Shown: positions 17,932-27,870, counted from the first letter of the stretch. The stretch is DNA of 64,000 nt from JABMPR01 sp964508765 (GCA_964508765.1 CAZDVD010000008.1:1-64000); one strand, 5' to 3'. Made by a program: numbers and translations. Notes: a model not told the origin generated them from the sequence alone.

Positions 17932-19509
17932 ATGACTTATTTGTATAGAACCATATTATTCTCAATTCTTCTCGTAAACCTGCTTTACGGTGGAGCCGCT
18001 CGCTTTGTTGAAAATGATCTTCTCGTACGTTTTGATGAGGGAATTACACGGGCAGACATTGAAACGATACTTCTGGATGACAATCTGGAGATTGTGAGAC
18101 AGGTGAGTCGACCACTGAATCTGTGGCTGTTGCGGGTTGATCTTGATAAAAACCAACTTTCCAAAACCCGTCGTCGGGTAGAGAATATTCCTGAAATCAA
18201 ATATGCGCAGAACAATCACTACTTAAGTCTACGGAATACACCAGATGATCCGATGTATTTACAACAATGGAATTTTCACAACACTGGTTTTAATGTGAAT
18301 GGCAACCCTTCTGGAATAGAAGACGCTGATATTGATGCTCCAGAAGCCTGGGATATCAGTACTGGAGGGGAGACCGTTTTTGGAAGAAAAATAGTGGCTG
18401 CGATTGTGGATGGTGGCTGCGATCTTGATCATATCGATCTACAGGCAAACCTGTGGTCCAATCCCAGAGACACATTAGGCAATCTATTTGATGACGATAG
18501 CAATGGATGGGTCGACGATTCATTGGGGTGGAATGCATATGGTCACAATGGAACTATTCCCCAAACAAATATAGATGCTAGCCATGGTACTAACGTTTCT
18601 GGGACTGTTGGTGCCCATTCTAATAATACGAATCAAGTAGCTGGCATAAATTGGGATATTCAACTCATGATTGTAGCAGGAGCCAGTAGTACCACGGACA
18701 TTGCCATGGAAGCATATAGTTATGTTCTGGAACAAAAGCTGGCCTGGTTGAATTCAGGGGGGACAGAAGGCGCTTTCGTGGTGACCGCTAATTCCAGTTT
18801 TGGTGAGAATTATGTTCATTGTGATAACATGCCCGTTTGGAATGATATGTATAACGCCATGGGCGATGCGGGTATCCTCAACATCGCAGCAACGGCGAAT
18901 GTAAGTGTCAATGTGGATGTCTCAGGAGATTTACCCACCACTTGTTCCAGTCCCTATTTGATCACTGTCACCAATTCAAATAAAGATGATCTCAAAGTCA
19001 ATAGTGCTGGCTATGGAGCAACCTCCATTGATTTAGCCGCACCTGGACATGGTGTTTTGTCAACAAATTATAATAATGGTACATCAACCAAATATGGCAC
19101 ATCCATGTCAGCACCTCACGTGACGGGAGCTGTAGCACTCATGCATGCTGCCGCCAGTCCAATTCTCGCCCAGTATTACGAGGACAGCCCGGCTGAGGCA
19201 TCACTACTGGCATTCAAATCACTATTATTGTCATCTGTAGACCCCCTGGCCTCTTTAGAGGGGATCACGGTAACGGGTGGCAGATTGAACCTCCACCGGG
19301 CCGTAGGCGCAGCCTCTATTTGGCCACTAATAGCAGGTGATATGAATATGGATACATACTTCGATATCCAGGATGTAGACATTTTGATTAATTTGATAAT
19401 GGGAAACCTTGTCCCTACTCCAGAACTATTGACTGCCGGTGATTTGAACTACGATACTCTGGTCACGGTGCAAGATTTGGTACGACTCGTCAATTTAATA
19501 CTTCAGTAA
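17932..19509 (+). CDS. Secreted S8 serine protease with C-terminal dockerin-like repeats
   Basis: A 525-residue subtilase with a signal peptide (about 1-21), an inhibitor-like propeptide (RFVENDLLVRFDEGITRADI), and a triad of Asp160 (VAAIVDGGCDLDH), His218 (ASHGTNVSGT) and Ser391 (YGTSMSAPHVTG). Asp160 is in D-G-G rather than the usual D-T/S-G. The last 60 residues are not a T9SS sorting domain but two dockerin type I-like calcium loops (GDMNMDTYFDIQDVDILINL and GDLNYDTLVTVQDLVRLVNL). In cellulosome organisms dockerins bind cohesins; in this group they often end secreted proteins with no known partner. It is followed by a strong terminator. Confidence 0.9.
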   Translation: MTYLYRTILFSILLVNLLYGGAARFVENDLLVRFDEGITRADIETILLDDNLEIVRQVSRPLNLWLLRVDLDKNQLSKTRRRVENIPEIKYAQNNHYLSLRNTPDDPMYLQQWNFHNTGFNVNGNPSGIEDADIDAPEAWDISTGGETVFGRKIVAAIVDGGCDLDHIDLQANLWSNPRDTLGNLFDDDSNGWVDDSLGWNAYGHNGTIPQTNIDASHGTNVSGTVGAHSNNTNQVAGINWDIQLMIVAGASSTTDIAMEAYSYVLEQKLAWLNSGGTEGAFVVTANSSFGENYVHCDNMPVWNDMYNAMGDAGILNIAATANVSVNVDVSGDLPTTCSSPYLITVTNSNKDDLKVNSAGYGATSIDLAAPGHGVLSTNYNNGTSTKYGTSMSAPHVTGAVALMHAAASPILAQYYEDSPAEASLLAFKSLLLSSVDPLASLEGITVTGGRLNLHRAVGAASIWPLIAGDMNMDTYFDIQDVDILINLIMGNLVPTPELLTAGDLNYDTLVTVQDLVRLVNLILQ

Positions 19510-19534
19510 AGTTTTAATCCAAAAATATATTTAT

Positions 19535-19566
19535 AAAAAAGCCCACCGATTTTCGGTGGGCTTTTT
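19535..19566. terminator. Bidirectional Rho-independent terminator
   Basis: AAAAAAGCCCACCG / CGGTGGGCTTTTT stem (8 GC-rich pairs extended by A-T pairs) with a 5-nt loop lies between the convergent S8-dockerin gene and the large repeat-protein gene. A-run and T-run flanks allow it to work in both directions. Confidence 0.9.
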
Positions 19567-19585
19567 ATCCTGTTTGGATGTAGGA

Positions 19586-22500
19586 TCAGTACAGAAATTT
19601 CATAATAAACATGGCTCCGATACCAGCCAATGTTATCAAAAAAGCGCCCATCTGTCTGATAGGTGCCTTGGGATCTTGAAAGACATTCACTTCAAATTCA
19701 TGATAGCTTGAGGATCCACGGGAATCAGTCACCTCAATGATGAACTTGTTCGCACCGTCATTAGAACCATCAGGTACCCAGGTAATGAGACCTTCTGCCT
19801 CATTCATTTCTGCACCATTGGGCAAAAGTATTTTAGTATACGTGATGCCGTCCTCGTTGAGATCCCGGGAAGAGAGCTGATAGCGATACTCGCGATCCAT
19901 GAGAACCACAGGTGAAGGTGTGGATGTTACCTCAGGCAGGGCGTTCACAAACAGTTGGATACTCTGAACGTTGGTAATGTAGCCATCCGTCACGCTGACC
20001 TTGAATTGAGCTTGATTAATCTGGTCAATTTCGGGAGTCCACTTCAGAATGTTGCCATCGACAAGTTGAACCCCATTCGGTGCATCATAGACCTTATAAA
20101 TTAGTTGTTGATCCGTGTTCAGATCGAGGGCTTTGATTTCATAAATATATTCTTGACTTGCAATAGCCATGGTATCCGCCTTCGACACGATGACGGGGGG
20201 AGCATTGGCATAGACGGCAAATTTGTAAGTATCTGAGCTATACTTGTCAGAGACTTTTACAAAAATCTCATTCCAACCTTTTTGATTTTTCGTTGGCGTC
20301 CACTGGATTTGGCCAGCGGGAGAAATTTTCATGCCCTTGGGGGCAGTTAAAAACGCATAGCTTAATTTTTGGTCTTTATTCAGGTCGGTAACGGGTAGTG
20401 ACGTTGTGTAAGGTCTGGCTACCGTTGCCAACGTGTCAGCAACACTACCCAGTACGGGTGCACCATTTACATACACGGTCACTCTTTGTAGATCATCTCT
20501 GAGACCATCCGATACGGAAATAGTGAAGGTCTGTTTACCCAGCTCGGCTTCAGTGGGTGTCCAGGTGATATGACCGCGACGACTGATGGTCAAATTCGGA
20601 ATACTGCTTTCTGATAGCAGAAAACTAATATCCTGATTGTTGTTGGGGTCATTGACCTCCACCTTGTAATTCCAGGGCTTGCCTACAGGTACGTGCTCTT
20701 CATATTTGGATATGATCACAGGTGGCGTGTTGACAAAGATGGTGAATGAATCCAGCATGGTGGACATATCATCCGTCAGTTCAAATAGGATATCATGAAA
20801 ACCTGTTTGTTGAGTTTCGGGTGTCCAGGTGATTCTTCCAGAAGATTCCAGAATCAAACTCCTAGGAGTCCGTAGTGGGATAAGACGTGCGCTGTTATTA
20901 CTATTCTTATCCTGAATGTTGACCTGTCCAATATAGGGTTCATTGATAAACGCTACGGGACTTGGCTTTTCAAGGATAAGCGGCAAGATATTGACATACA
21001 GGGTGAATTTTTGCAGAACGCGTTCAAAACCATCGCTGACACTCAAGGTGACGTATTGTGAATCCAGTTGCGTATCACTGGGTAGCCAGCGCACGAGACC
21101 TTCTTCATCAACCTGCATACCAGCAGGTGCAGATATGAGTTCGAATTCAAAATATTGTTCTTCGTTCAAATCTTCCAATTGAACCTGGTAAAGGTATTGT
21201 TGCCCGGTCTGTGCCAGAGGAGGTGGTGTGGAGAAAAGTTCAGGTATATGATTGACATACAGGGTGAATGTCGTATCCAGCTGTTGACCAAATGAATAGG
21301 AAATCTGATGATACCCTAATTGGTCTTCACCAGGGTTCCATCTCAAAATGAAATCCTTACCTAAACGCATACCTACAGGGTAGGTTTTGAATTTGACATA
21401 AGCCTGGCCTGGATCAATCTCATCCTGACGAGGAATCGTATGGACAAAGCTTTCGCCAGCATGGAGAATGACATCCGGTGTTTTGGGTTTTCTGCGGATT
21501 TCTGGTGGGGCAGGAGCTTCTTCAATCTGCTCAGAACCAGGTTCATCAGAGGTCAGGACAGCAGACTCTTCTATGGCCGACAAGGCTTCTATCACTTCTT
21601 CTGGCTCATCAATGGCTTCCACCACATCCTGCTCATTGGGAGCAATGGCCATGAATTGGTAAGGTCCGGATTTTTCCAGCAGAAGACCATCATGGAAAGG
21701 CAGGGCGTTGGATGCATAGACTTCTTCATCAAACAGGGGTACGAAGCTTTCAAAGCTGCCCTTTTGGTTTTTCTGCTCCAAATAATGGACTTGATCACCG
21801 GTACGGATCAGACATTCTGCCAATCCATCACCGTCTAGTTCACTAAATAAAAGTTGGTTGACAGAACCACCACATGAATGCCAGACCTTGGTATCATTGG
21901 ATAAGCCATATTGGTAGACATAACCTTTTGAGCTACCGAGGTAAATTTTTTCAGTGCCTGAACCATCCAGGTCAGCAGTAGCAATCCCCATTGCTCGCAC
22001 AATTTCTCCAGCGCCAGATTCCAGTTTCACATCAGTAAGGTCCTGGGTGGTGTAACGATCCTCACCTGATGAGGAGATACTGGCAACACTCAATTTGCTA
22101 CCACGTTTTTGGAAAAGGACAATATCCTCTTTTTGATTTTGATCCACATCATTAATAGCGACCAGGATAGAGGATGGGACTCGGGCCATTTCTTTGGGTA
22201 AACCGGCATATTCAATCTGGATATTCGAGGAACTAAGATCACCCTTAAATTCAACAATTAATAGGTTTGCCTGGGGTGCACTCAATGAAAAAATTAGTTC
22301 GGTGAGTCCGTCATTATCGATATCCCCAGCCTTAATCTGCGTGGGACGGGCATAGAGCCCATTGTCTGGTGTCCAACCCCATTGAAAGGTAGGCGCATAG
22401 TCAAAATCTTTCCCGGACCATTCAAAGCCATACACCCAGGGAGCACTGTTTCCTGCCGTGGCAGAAATCAATTTGGTAATGGCAACAAATTCAGGTCGAC

Positions 22501-22819
22501 CATTCAAATTCAGGTCAGTCAAGGTGAAATCAGCCCATTCACCTACCAGATTTTCAGGCAGGGCGAAACGCCAGGTAATCTCAAAATTTCCATCAGGTGT
22601 CATTTCAAATGCAATGAGCTCTGAGCCATTGCTTCCAGAGTTTCGAATGGCACCAAAATCATTGTTGCCATTGTGGTCGAGGTCACCCAAATCTTTCAAA
22701 TGGGTGATATCGCGGAGATCATCGGCACCCCAAAGGCTGCTCGCCATCAGAATGACCAGGAAGGGAACTAACCAGATATGACGTACTGCTACATGGCTAA
22801 AAAAATGTTTGCTCATCAT
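19586..22819 (-). CDS. Large surface protein: FG-GAP-like N-terminus plus seven Ig/cadherin-like repeats
   Basis: A 1077-residue protein with a signal peptide (about residues 1-31, ending SSLWGA). Residues about 35-400 contain FG-GAP/VCBS-like calcium turns (GDLDHNGNNDFGAI, GDIDNDGLTELIF, ADLDGSGTEKIYL, SELDGDGLAECLI). An acidic, proline-rich linker follows (about 410-455). Then come seven repeats of about 90 residues, each ending in a version of F-T-L-Y-V-N and containing I-x-W-x-P, which is the pattern of He-PIG/cadherin-like Ig domains. The extreme C-terminus is one hydrophobic helix (MGAFLITLAGIGAMFIMKFLY), not a T9SS sorting domain, so it may be anchored in a membrane. The likely role is adhesion or carbohydrate binding. 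Confidence 0.85.
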   Translation of the reverse strand: MMSKHFFSHVAVRHIWLVPFLVILMASSLWGADDLRDITHLKDLGDLDHNGNNDFGAIRNSGSNGSELIAFEMTPDGNFEITWRFALPENLVGEWADFTLTDLNLNGRPEFVAITKLISATAGNSAPWVYGFEWSGKDFDYAPTFQWGWTPDNGLYARPTQIKAGDIDNDGLTELIFSLSAPQANLLIVEFKGDLSSSNIQIEYAGLPKEMARVPSSILVAINDVDQNQKEDIVLFQKRGSKLSVASISSSGEDRYTTQDLTDVKLESGAGEIVRAMGIATADLDGSGTEKIYLGSSKGYVYQYGLSNDTKVWHSCGGSVNQLLFSELDGDGLAECLIRTGDQVHYLEQKNQKGSFESFVPLFDEEVYASNALPFHDGLLLEKSGPYQFMAIAPNEQDVVEAIDEPEEVIEALSAIEESAVLTSDEPGSEQIEEAPAPPEIRRKPKTPDVILHAGESFVHTIPRQDEIDPGQAYVKFKTYPVGMRLGKDFILRWNPGEDQLGYHQISYSFGQQLDTTFTLYVNHIPELFSTPPPLAQTGQQYLYQVQLEDLNEEQYFEFELISAPAGMQVDEEGLVRWLPSDTQLDSQYVTLSVSDGFERVLQKFTLYVNILPLILEKPSPVAFINEPYIGQVNIQDKNSNNSARLIPLRTPRSLILESSGRITWTPETQQTGFHDILFELTDDMSTMLDSFTIFVNTPPVIISKYEEHVPVGKPWNYKVEVNDPNNNQDISFLLSESSIPNLTISRRGHITWTPTEAELGKQTFTISVSDGLRDDLQRVTVYVNGAPVLGSVADTLATVARPYTTSLPVTDLNKDQKLSYAFLTAPKGMKISPAGQIQWTPTKNQKGWNEIFVKVSDKYSSDTYKFAVYANAPPVIVSKADTMAIASQEYIYEIKALDLNTDQQLIYKVYDAPNGVQLVDGNILKWTPEIDQINQAQFKVSVTDGYITNVQSIQLFVNALPEVTSTPSPVVLMDREYRYQLSSRDLNEDGITYTKILLPNGAEMNEAEGLITWVPDGSNDGANKFIIEVTDSRGSSSYHEFEVNVFQDPKAPIRQMGAFLITLAGIGAMFIMKFLY

Positions 22820-23004
22820 GGGAACCCATTTCTTTACGATTAAAACTTTTGAATCCTACTCCAAACTTTTAATCAATTTATGGGGCTAAGCCACTGTATG
22901 CAATATAAATTTAGCCTGACACTTAAAGTAAATTCTTAAAAGACTTGTGTAAAAAAATGAGAGATGGTATATTGCGTCAACTACTTGTTTTGAGTTGAAA
23001 TGAA

Positions 23005-23017
23005 TGACAATTTGTCA
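23005..23017. promoter_or_regulatory. Perfect small palindrome upstream of a gene
   Basis: TGACAATTTGTCA is a perfect palindrome with 5-bp arms around ATT, and another TGACA follows 3 bp later. It lies 77 bp upstream of the gene at 23094, in the divergent promoter region of the large repeat protein. It could be an operator; no regulator is identified. Confidence 0.3.
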
Positions 23018-23093
23018 GGTGACACTTTCTATACGTTACAGATATATTAAGAAACCTGCAATCGACTGATATGATCAGGGAGGAATTTTGAGA

Positions 23094-23834
23094 ATGAAAC
23101 CATGGTTAAGCATCTTCTTGTCTACTGTCTTGGTTACTGGCTCGGTTCAGGCACAATTTGCCGAAGGTCAAACCGTTCTGCATGGTGCCATTGGTCCAGC
23201 CTTTTCATATATGATTTCACTCGAATTGGATCAAACCGCATTTGGTTTGTTGAGTAATTTTACGACTGACTTTGATATTTCCGATGCTGCTGAGGTAACC
23301 GGAATCAATAGCAATGGTATGGTCGTGACCGGTTTTGAGGGCTTTGGTGAAGTTACTCCTCACTGGACAATCGGTATGTATGCCGGACAAGGCGAATACA
23401 TTGCCTCTGCCCAGGATGCTTTGGATGTTGACTATACCGTAAATTTTGTACTAAGTAGTGTTGGTGTGACTGCGGAGTTCAACACGCACTCCCGCTCGAG
23501 ACTCAAATTATTGGGTGGCTCACTATTTGGTCTTGGCCAGGCATCTCTGGTGGCCAGTTCATCACCAGGCAACGAAAGTTGGGATGATATTACTTCAGGT
23601 AACGCTCCCCGTAAGGCCTTCGAGTTGTCCGCCTGGACACCCGTAATCCAGCCTTATCTGGGCATGCGCTTTGACATTTCACGCTCCATGGGTTTTAAAG
23701 CCATCGCGGGTTGGAATGAACAGGTTGCAGCAGCTGGTAGTTGGAAACTTTACCACAATAAAACAATACCGGATTCGCCAGAAGTGGCTTTGCGAGCACT
23801 TTTCTTCCGATTCCAGCTCTACGTTATCCTTTGA
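23094..23834 (+). CDS. Secreted or outer-membrane protein of unknown function
   Basis: A 246-residue protein with a signal peptide (cleavage after SVQA, about residue 21). The mature part is glycine- and aromatic-rich with alternating hydrophobicity and ends in RFQLYVIL, as expected for an outer-membrane beta-barrel. I see no recognisable family motif. AGGGAGGA at 23077-23084 sits 9 nt before ATG 23094, so I prefer this to the TTG at 23088, which would be too close. Confidence 0.65.
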   Translation: MKPWLSIFLSTVLVTGSVQAQFAEGQTVLHGAIGPAFSYMISLELDQTAFGLLSNFTTDFDISDAAEVTGINSNGMVVTGFEGFGEVTPHWTIGMYAGQGEYIASAQDALDVDYTVNFVLSSVGVTAEFNTHSRSRLKLLGGSLFGLGQASLVASSSPGNESWDDITSGNAPRKAFELSAWTPVIQPYLGMRFDISRSMGFKAIAGWNEQVAAAGSWKLYHNKTIPDSPEVALRALFFRFQLYVIL

Positions 23835-24025
23835 CCGGCGCATGGGAACGCTTAGCTCCCCAGGGTTCTCATTAAAGATTTCGATCCTCCATAACGTTAT
23901 TGAATTGTGTATTATTATGGCGTAACATTCAAATGGGTGCTTTTATCAAATCAATGTCGCCGTTATTTTGCACGCCGTTATTAAAAACAGGAACCTTGGA
24001 AGAAAACAAGGATTAGCATATAGTT

Positions 24026-25621
24026 ATGAAGACCTTAAAACACATTACCGTTGTCTCCCTCGTCCTCCTTGGCGTTTTTGCATTGACGCCCTCAGGACAG
24101 ACTCTGTTTGCCCAGGGAAGCGACTTTTACGATAAATGGCGAGATTTCCAGGACATGGTCAAAATTATCAACACCAACTACGTTGAAGATGTTGACTGGG
24201 ACAAAACCATGATTGGGGCCCAAAACGGTCTTATGGAGGCCCTTGATCCTCATTCGGTTTACATCGGTGCTGACCGTATGGATCAGATCAATGAGAGCTT
24301 TCGCGGAAATTTTGAAGGCATTGGTATCGAGTTTGATATTATCGATGACTATATCACGGTTATCACACCCATTGTTGGATCGCCATCAGATGGATTACTC
24401 TATCCCGGAGATCAAATTGTCAAAATTGATGAAGCTTCAGCCTATAAGATTACCAGGGATGATGTTTTTGATAGACTGCGCGGTCCCAAGGGCTCAAGAG
24501 TTGACCTGGAAATAGCCCGTCTGGGTGAGACTGAATTGATTCCAGTCACTATTTTCCGCGATAAAATTCCGATTTATAGTGTTCTAGCAAAATTCGTAAT
24601 GGATGATAGTACTGGCTACATTCTACTAAATCGTTTTTCATCAACCACCTCAAATGAAGTCATCACAGCAATTTCTGAGTTGCAGGATCAGGGTATGAAG
24701 CGCCTGATTATTGACTTAAGAAACAATAGTGGTGGTTATATGGATGAGGTTGTCAAGATTGTTGACCACATCCTGCCTGGCGGTGAGAAGATTCTTTCCA
24801 CCAAAGGTCGTCTTAAAAATGCCAATGAGGAAATGTATTCCAAGCACAAACCTACTTTTTACAAACAGCCAATTATTGCCATGATCAATCGTGGGTCTGC
24901 CTCTGCCAGCGAAATTCTGGCAGGAGCCCTACAAGATCTTGATCGGGGAATAGTAGTTGGAGAAACCAGCTTTGGAAAAGGTTTGGTTCAGCGTCAATAT
25001 CCACTTCGGGATGGATCAGCTGTGCGGGTTACGGTTGCCCGGTACTATACTCCCAGTGGTCGTTTGATTCAGCGTGAGTATGAAAATGGTGAAGCCCAGG
25101 ATTACTATTCTAAGCTGTATGATAAGGATTATGGAAAAGACACCACTGACCTGGAGGAAAAACCGGTCTATCAAACAAAGATGGGTCGTACGGTCTATGG
25201 AGGAGGAGGTATCACACCTGATATTGCTCTTGCAGATCCTACGACAATTTCCCGCGATCTGGCCAAGCTCAGGCGTCATGACATTCGCTTTTTCTTCAAG
25301 ATCGCATCTGATTATGCAGCAGACCATCCTGAATTAGCCAGGGATTGGGACAAATTTTTTAAGAGTTACACTGTGGAAGAATCTCTCATGAATGAAGTTT
25401 ATGAGAAGATTTTAGCCATCGAAGAACTCGAGCTTGACGAGGAAAAAATCCGCGAGGATGATGAAACGATACGTTATTACATTAAAAGTGAGCTTGCAGC
25501 AAAACTCTGGGGTCGCAACGAGCAATATCAAGTGAGGACTAAAATGGATAATCAAATCCAGGAAGCCCGTCAACACTTTAAAAAAGCCCGTGAAATTGCA
25601 GAAGCTGCAGATTATTTATAA
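24026..25621 (+). CDS. S41 family C-terminal processing (CtpA-type) periplasmic protease
   Basis: A 531-residue protein with a signal peptide (about 1-30). Domains in order: N-terminal helical region (WRDFQDMVKIINTNYVEDVDW; DPHSVYI), a PDZ domain (about 95-180; GIGIEFDIIDDYITVITPI), and the S41 catalytic core with 'IDLRNNSGGYMDEV', the nucleophile Ser in GSASASE (near residue 292) and the general-base Lys in GETSFGKGLVQ (near 318). These proteases use a Ser-Lys dyad to process or degrade envelope proteins. The C-terminal 100 residues are charged and helical. It lies 130 bp upstream of the exbB-exbD-tonB operon. Confidence 0.92.
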   Translation: MKTLKHITVVSLVLLGVFALTPSGQTLFAQGSDFYDKWRDFQDMVKIINTNYVEDVDWDKTMIGAQNGLMEALDPHSVYIGADRMDQINESFRGNFEGIGIEFDIIDDYITVITPIVGSPSDGLLYPGDQIVKIDEASAYKITRDDVFDRLRGPKGSRVDLEIARLGETELIPVTIFRDKIPIYSVLAKFVMDDSTGYILLNRFSSTTSNEVITAISELQDQGMKRLIIDLRNNSGGYMDEVVKIVDHILPGGEKILSTKGRLKNANEEMYSKHKPTFYKQPIIAMINRGSASASEILAGALQDLDRGIVVGETSFGKGLVQRQYPLRDGSAVRVTVARYYTPSGRLIQREYENGEAQDYYSKLYDKDYGKDTTDLEEKPVYQTKMGRTVYGGGGITPDIALADPTTISRDLAKLRRHDIRFFFKIASDYAADHPELARDWDKFFKSYTVEESLMNEVYEKILAIEELELDEEKIREDDETIRYYIKSELAAKLWGRNEQYQVRTKMDNQIQEARQHFKKAREIAEAADYL

Positions 25622-25751
25622 AGAGGGCTCAGATTGCCTAGAAACTCTGGGACTGGGCGGGAAATTGATTGACTTTAGAGGCGTATGAAACTATGATTAT
25701 GCGCTTGGTCAGATCAAGTTAAAATTATACAAGATTAGGAGGTAATACCGG

Positions 25752-26363
25752 ATGGTTCAGTGGTTTTATAATGGTGGGCCCTTTATGTGGCCGATTCTCG
25801 GGGTTTTTATTTTTGGACTGGTTTTTGTGGTTGAACGTTTAATCAGCTTAATGAAAACAACATTGCAGACCAAATCGTTCTTAAAACAAATTGATGTAAC
25901 TTTAAAAGAACAGGGTGTTGAAGCAGCGATGGAAGTCTGTCGCACAACTCCTGGTTCAGTACCTGCGATTTATCTTGCCGGTCTTTCCAGAGCAGATCGT
26001 GGTACTCTTGCCGTTGAAAAAGCAATTGAAAGTGCTGGCTCAATCGAAATGTCATTCCTTGAGAATAACATGATCTGGTTGTCTACAGTGGTTTCACTGG
26101 CACCTATGCTTGGATTTACCGGAACTGTTTTCGGTATGGTTAAGGCTTTTGACTCAATCGCGGCTGCCAATGATATCCAGCCAGCCCTCGTTGCTGTGGG
26201 TATCTCCATGGCCTTGTTGACCACTCTCTTTGGCTTGGTTGTAGCTATGATTATTCAGTTTGCTCAGAATGTTTTCACATTCATGATTGATAAATTGATC
26301 ATCAAAATGGAAGAATCTTCCCTGGGTCTTATCGACACGATCGAAAACCTAGAGAAGAAATAA
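25752..26363 (+). CDS. exbB: MotA/TolQ/ExbB proton channel protein
   Basis: A 203-residue protein with the ExbB layout: one N-terminal transmembrane helix (about residues 12-32), a cytoplasmic region, and two C-terminal transmembrane helices (about 110-135 and 150-180) with LAPMLGFTGTVFGMVKAF and the motif VGISMALLTTLFGLVVAM, the proton-channel region shared by ExbB, TolQ and MotA. With ExbD it uses the proton gradient to energise TonB. It is the first gene of exbB-exbD-exbD-tonB. AGGAGG lies just upstream of its ATG. Confidence 0.92.
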   Translation: MVQWFYNGGPFMWPILGVFIFGLVFVVERLISLMKTTLQTKSFLKQIDVTLKEQGVEAAMEVCRTTPGSVPAIYLAGLSRADRGTLAVEKAIESAGSIEMSFLENNMIWLSTVVSLAPMLGFTGTVFGMVKAFDSIAAANDIQPALVAVGISMALLTTLFGLVVAMIIQFAQNVFTFMIDKLIIKMEESSLGLIDTIENLEKK

Positions 26364-26391
26364 TAACACCATAACCGGGGTTAGCTGATAT

Positions 26392-26808
26392 ATGCTAGTA
26401 AAGAAAAGAAGAAAAAATAGTGGCGGTGAAATTCCCACAGCATCCCTCCCGGATATTGTGTTTATGCTGCTGCTCTTTTTCCTGGTGACCACAACCATTG
26501 ACATGGATAAAGGTCTGGGTATGGTGCTTCCGGAAAAAGGCAATACAACAGAAGTGAATCCCAAGAATATTACAAATATTTTGGTGAATGCCTCTGGTAA
26601 GATTGCAGTCGGTCACGAAGGAGACGTTCAGATTATCGATGTTCGTGAGCTGAAGCATTTTGCAAAGAGATCCCTGGCAACCAATGATAAGATGATTTTT
26701 TCTGTTAAAACTGACTCACGCAGCAAGTACAAGGACTACATTCAGGTTATTGACCAGCTTAAGCAGGCCAGCGCTACACGTATTTCTATTGCTGACCCGG
26801 AGAGTTAA
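26392..26808 (+). CDS. exbD: ExbD/TolR biopolymer transport protein, copy 1
   Basis: A 138-residue protein with one transmembrane helix near residues 24-42 (IPTASLPDIVFMLLLFFLVT). The Asp in the helix (SLPDIVF) corresponds to the conserved functional Asp of ExbD/TolR. The periplasmic domain follows. It is coupled to the next gene by a 2-base gap. Confidence 0.9.
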   Translation: MLVKKRRKNSGGEIPTASLPDIVFMLLLFFLVTTTIDMDKGLGMVLPEKGNTTEVNPKNITNILVNASGKIAVGHEGDVQIIDVRELKHFAKRSLATNDKMIFSVKTDSRSKYKDYIQVIDQLKQASATRISIADPES

Positions 26809-26810
26809 TC

Positions 26811-27218
26811 ATGCGTTTAAAAAGAAAACTGAAAACTGAAGCCGGGATTCCAACATCCTCGCTTCCTGATATCATCTTCATGTTGTTGATTTTCTTCATG
26901 GTGGTTACGGTTCTGCGAGAGTTTCAGGGTCTTAAATTGATTCTTCCTGAAGCCAAAAAGATCGCCAAGCTGGAAGGTAATAAACACGTTTCCCATATCT
27001 GGGCTACGTCTGAAGGTACTATTTCCATTGATGATCAGATTGTTACCATTGGTAAAATACGTACCATTATGTATGATAAGGTTGTAGCTGATCCTCAGAT
27101 GACTGCCTCTTTGAAGGCTGACAGACAGACTGAGATGGAGATTATTACAGATATACATCAGGAACTTAGAGAAGCCAATGCGCTAAAACTTAACTATTCA
27201 GCCAAACCGAGGGAGTAG
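26811..27218 (+). CDS. exbD: ExbD/TolR biopolymer transport protein, copy 2
   Basis: A 135-residue paralogue of the preceding gene, again with a single helix and conserved Asp (SSLPDIIFMLLIFFMVV). Two ExbD genes in tandem between ExbB and TonB is a common arrangement in FCB bacteria and suggests the complex has two kinds of ExbD, or that each serves a different TonB. It starts 2 bases after the first exbD stop, and tonB begins 4 bases after this one. Confidence 0.9.
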   Translation: MRLKRKLKTEAGIPTSSLPDIIFMLLIFFMVVTVLREFQGLKLILPEAKKIAKLEGNKHVSHIWATSEGTISIDDQIVTIGKIRTIMYDKVVADPQMTASLKADRQTEMEIITDIHQELREANALKLNYSAKPRE

Positions 27219-27222
27219 GATT

Positions 27223-27870
27223 ATGATAGAACAACAATATCCACATATCTCGGTCAAACTGCAGCACAGGAAGTATCTTGAAATTGGTGCTATTGTCGTG
27301 CTGTTGCTGTTTACCATAGTTCTCTATGCAATTCCAAAGTTCGAAACGGAAGAGCTTCAAGAGCAGGCTTATGTGGCACCTATCGAGAATATTGAGATTC
27401 CACCTGAGACTCAACAGTTCGATAAGCCACCACCACCAGCACGTCCTTCCATTCCAATTGAATCTGAAAATGAGGAAATCGATGAAGATTTCACCATTGA
27501 AGAAACCGATCTGGAAGACTTTGAAATTTTGGACGAACCACCACCACCACCTGAAAGCAACGTGATCTTCATCGCCTATGATGAACCACCAGAGCCTATG
27601 GGTGGTTATTTAGCCATTCAAAAGGCGGTTGTCTATCCAGAAATCGCCCGTGAAGCGGGTATTGAAGGAACCGTCATTGTTCAGGCTACCATTGGTAAAG
27701 ATGGTCGGGTGAAAGAAACCATCATTCTGAAAGGTATTCCTAAGACGGGTCTTGATGAGGCTGCCATGGATGCCATTAAAACCATCAAATGGAAACCAGC
27801 TTATCAACGTGATAAACCGGTAACGGTTAGAATATCAGTTCCTGTAGTCTTCCGTCTTAAAAACGGTTAA
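27223..27870 (+). CDS. tonB: Energy transducer TonB, copy 1
   Basis: A 215-residue TonB. Residues about 18-37 form the transmembrane anchor, followed by an acidic, proline-rich linker (PPPPARPSIPIESENEEID; repeated PPPP) and the C-terminal domain (VVYPEIAREAGIEGTVIVQ, GKDGRVKETIILKGI, then VTVRISVPVVFRL). It couples the ExbB-ExbD motor to outer-membrane receptors. The last gene of the operon; a terminator follows 23 bp later. Confidence 0.92.
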   Translation: MIEQQYPHISVKLQHRKYLEIGAIVVLLLFTIVLYAIPKFETEELQEQAYVAPIENIEIPPETQQFDKPPPPARPSIPIESENEEIDEDFTIEETDLEDFEILDEPPPPPESNVIFIAYDEPPEPMGGYLAIQKAVVYPEIAREAGIEGTVIVQATIGKDGRVKETIILKGIPKTGLDEAAMDAIKTIKWKPAYQRDKPVTVRISVPVVFRLKNG

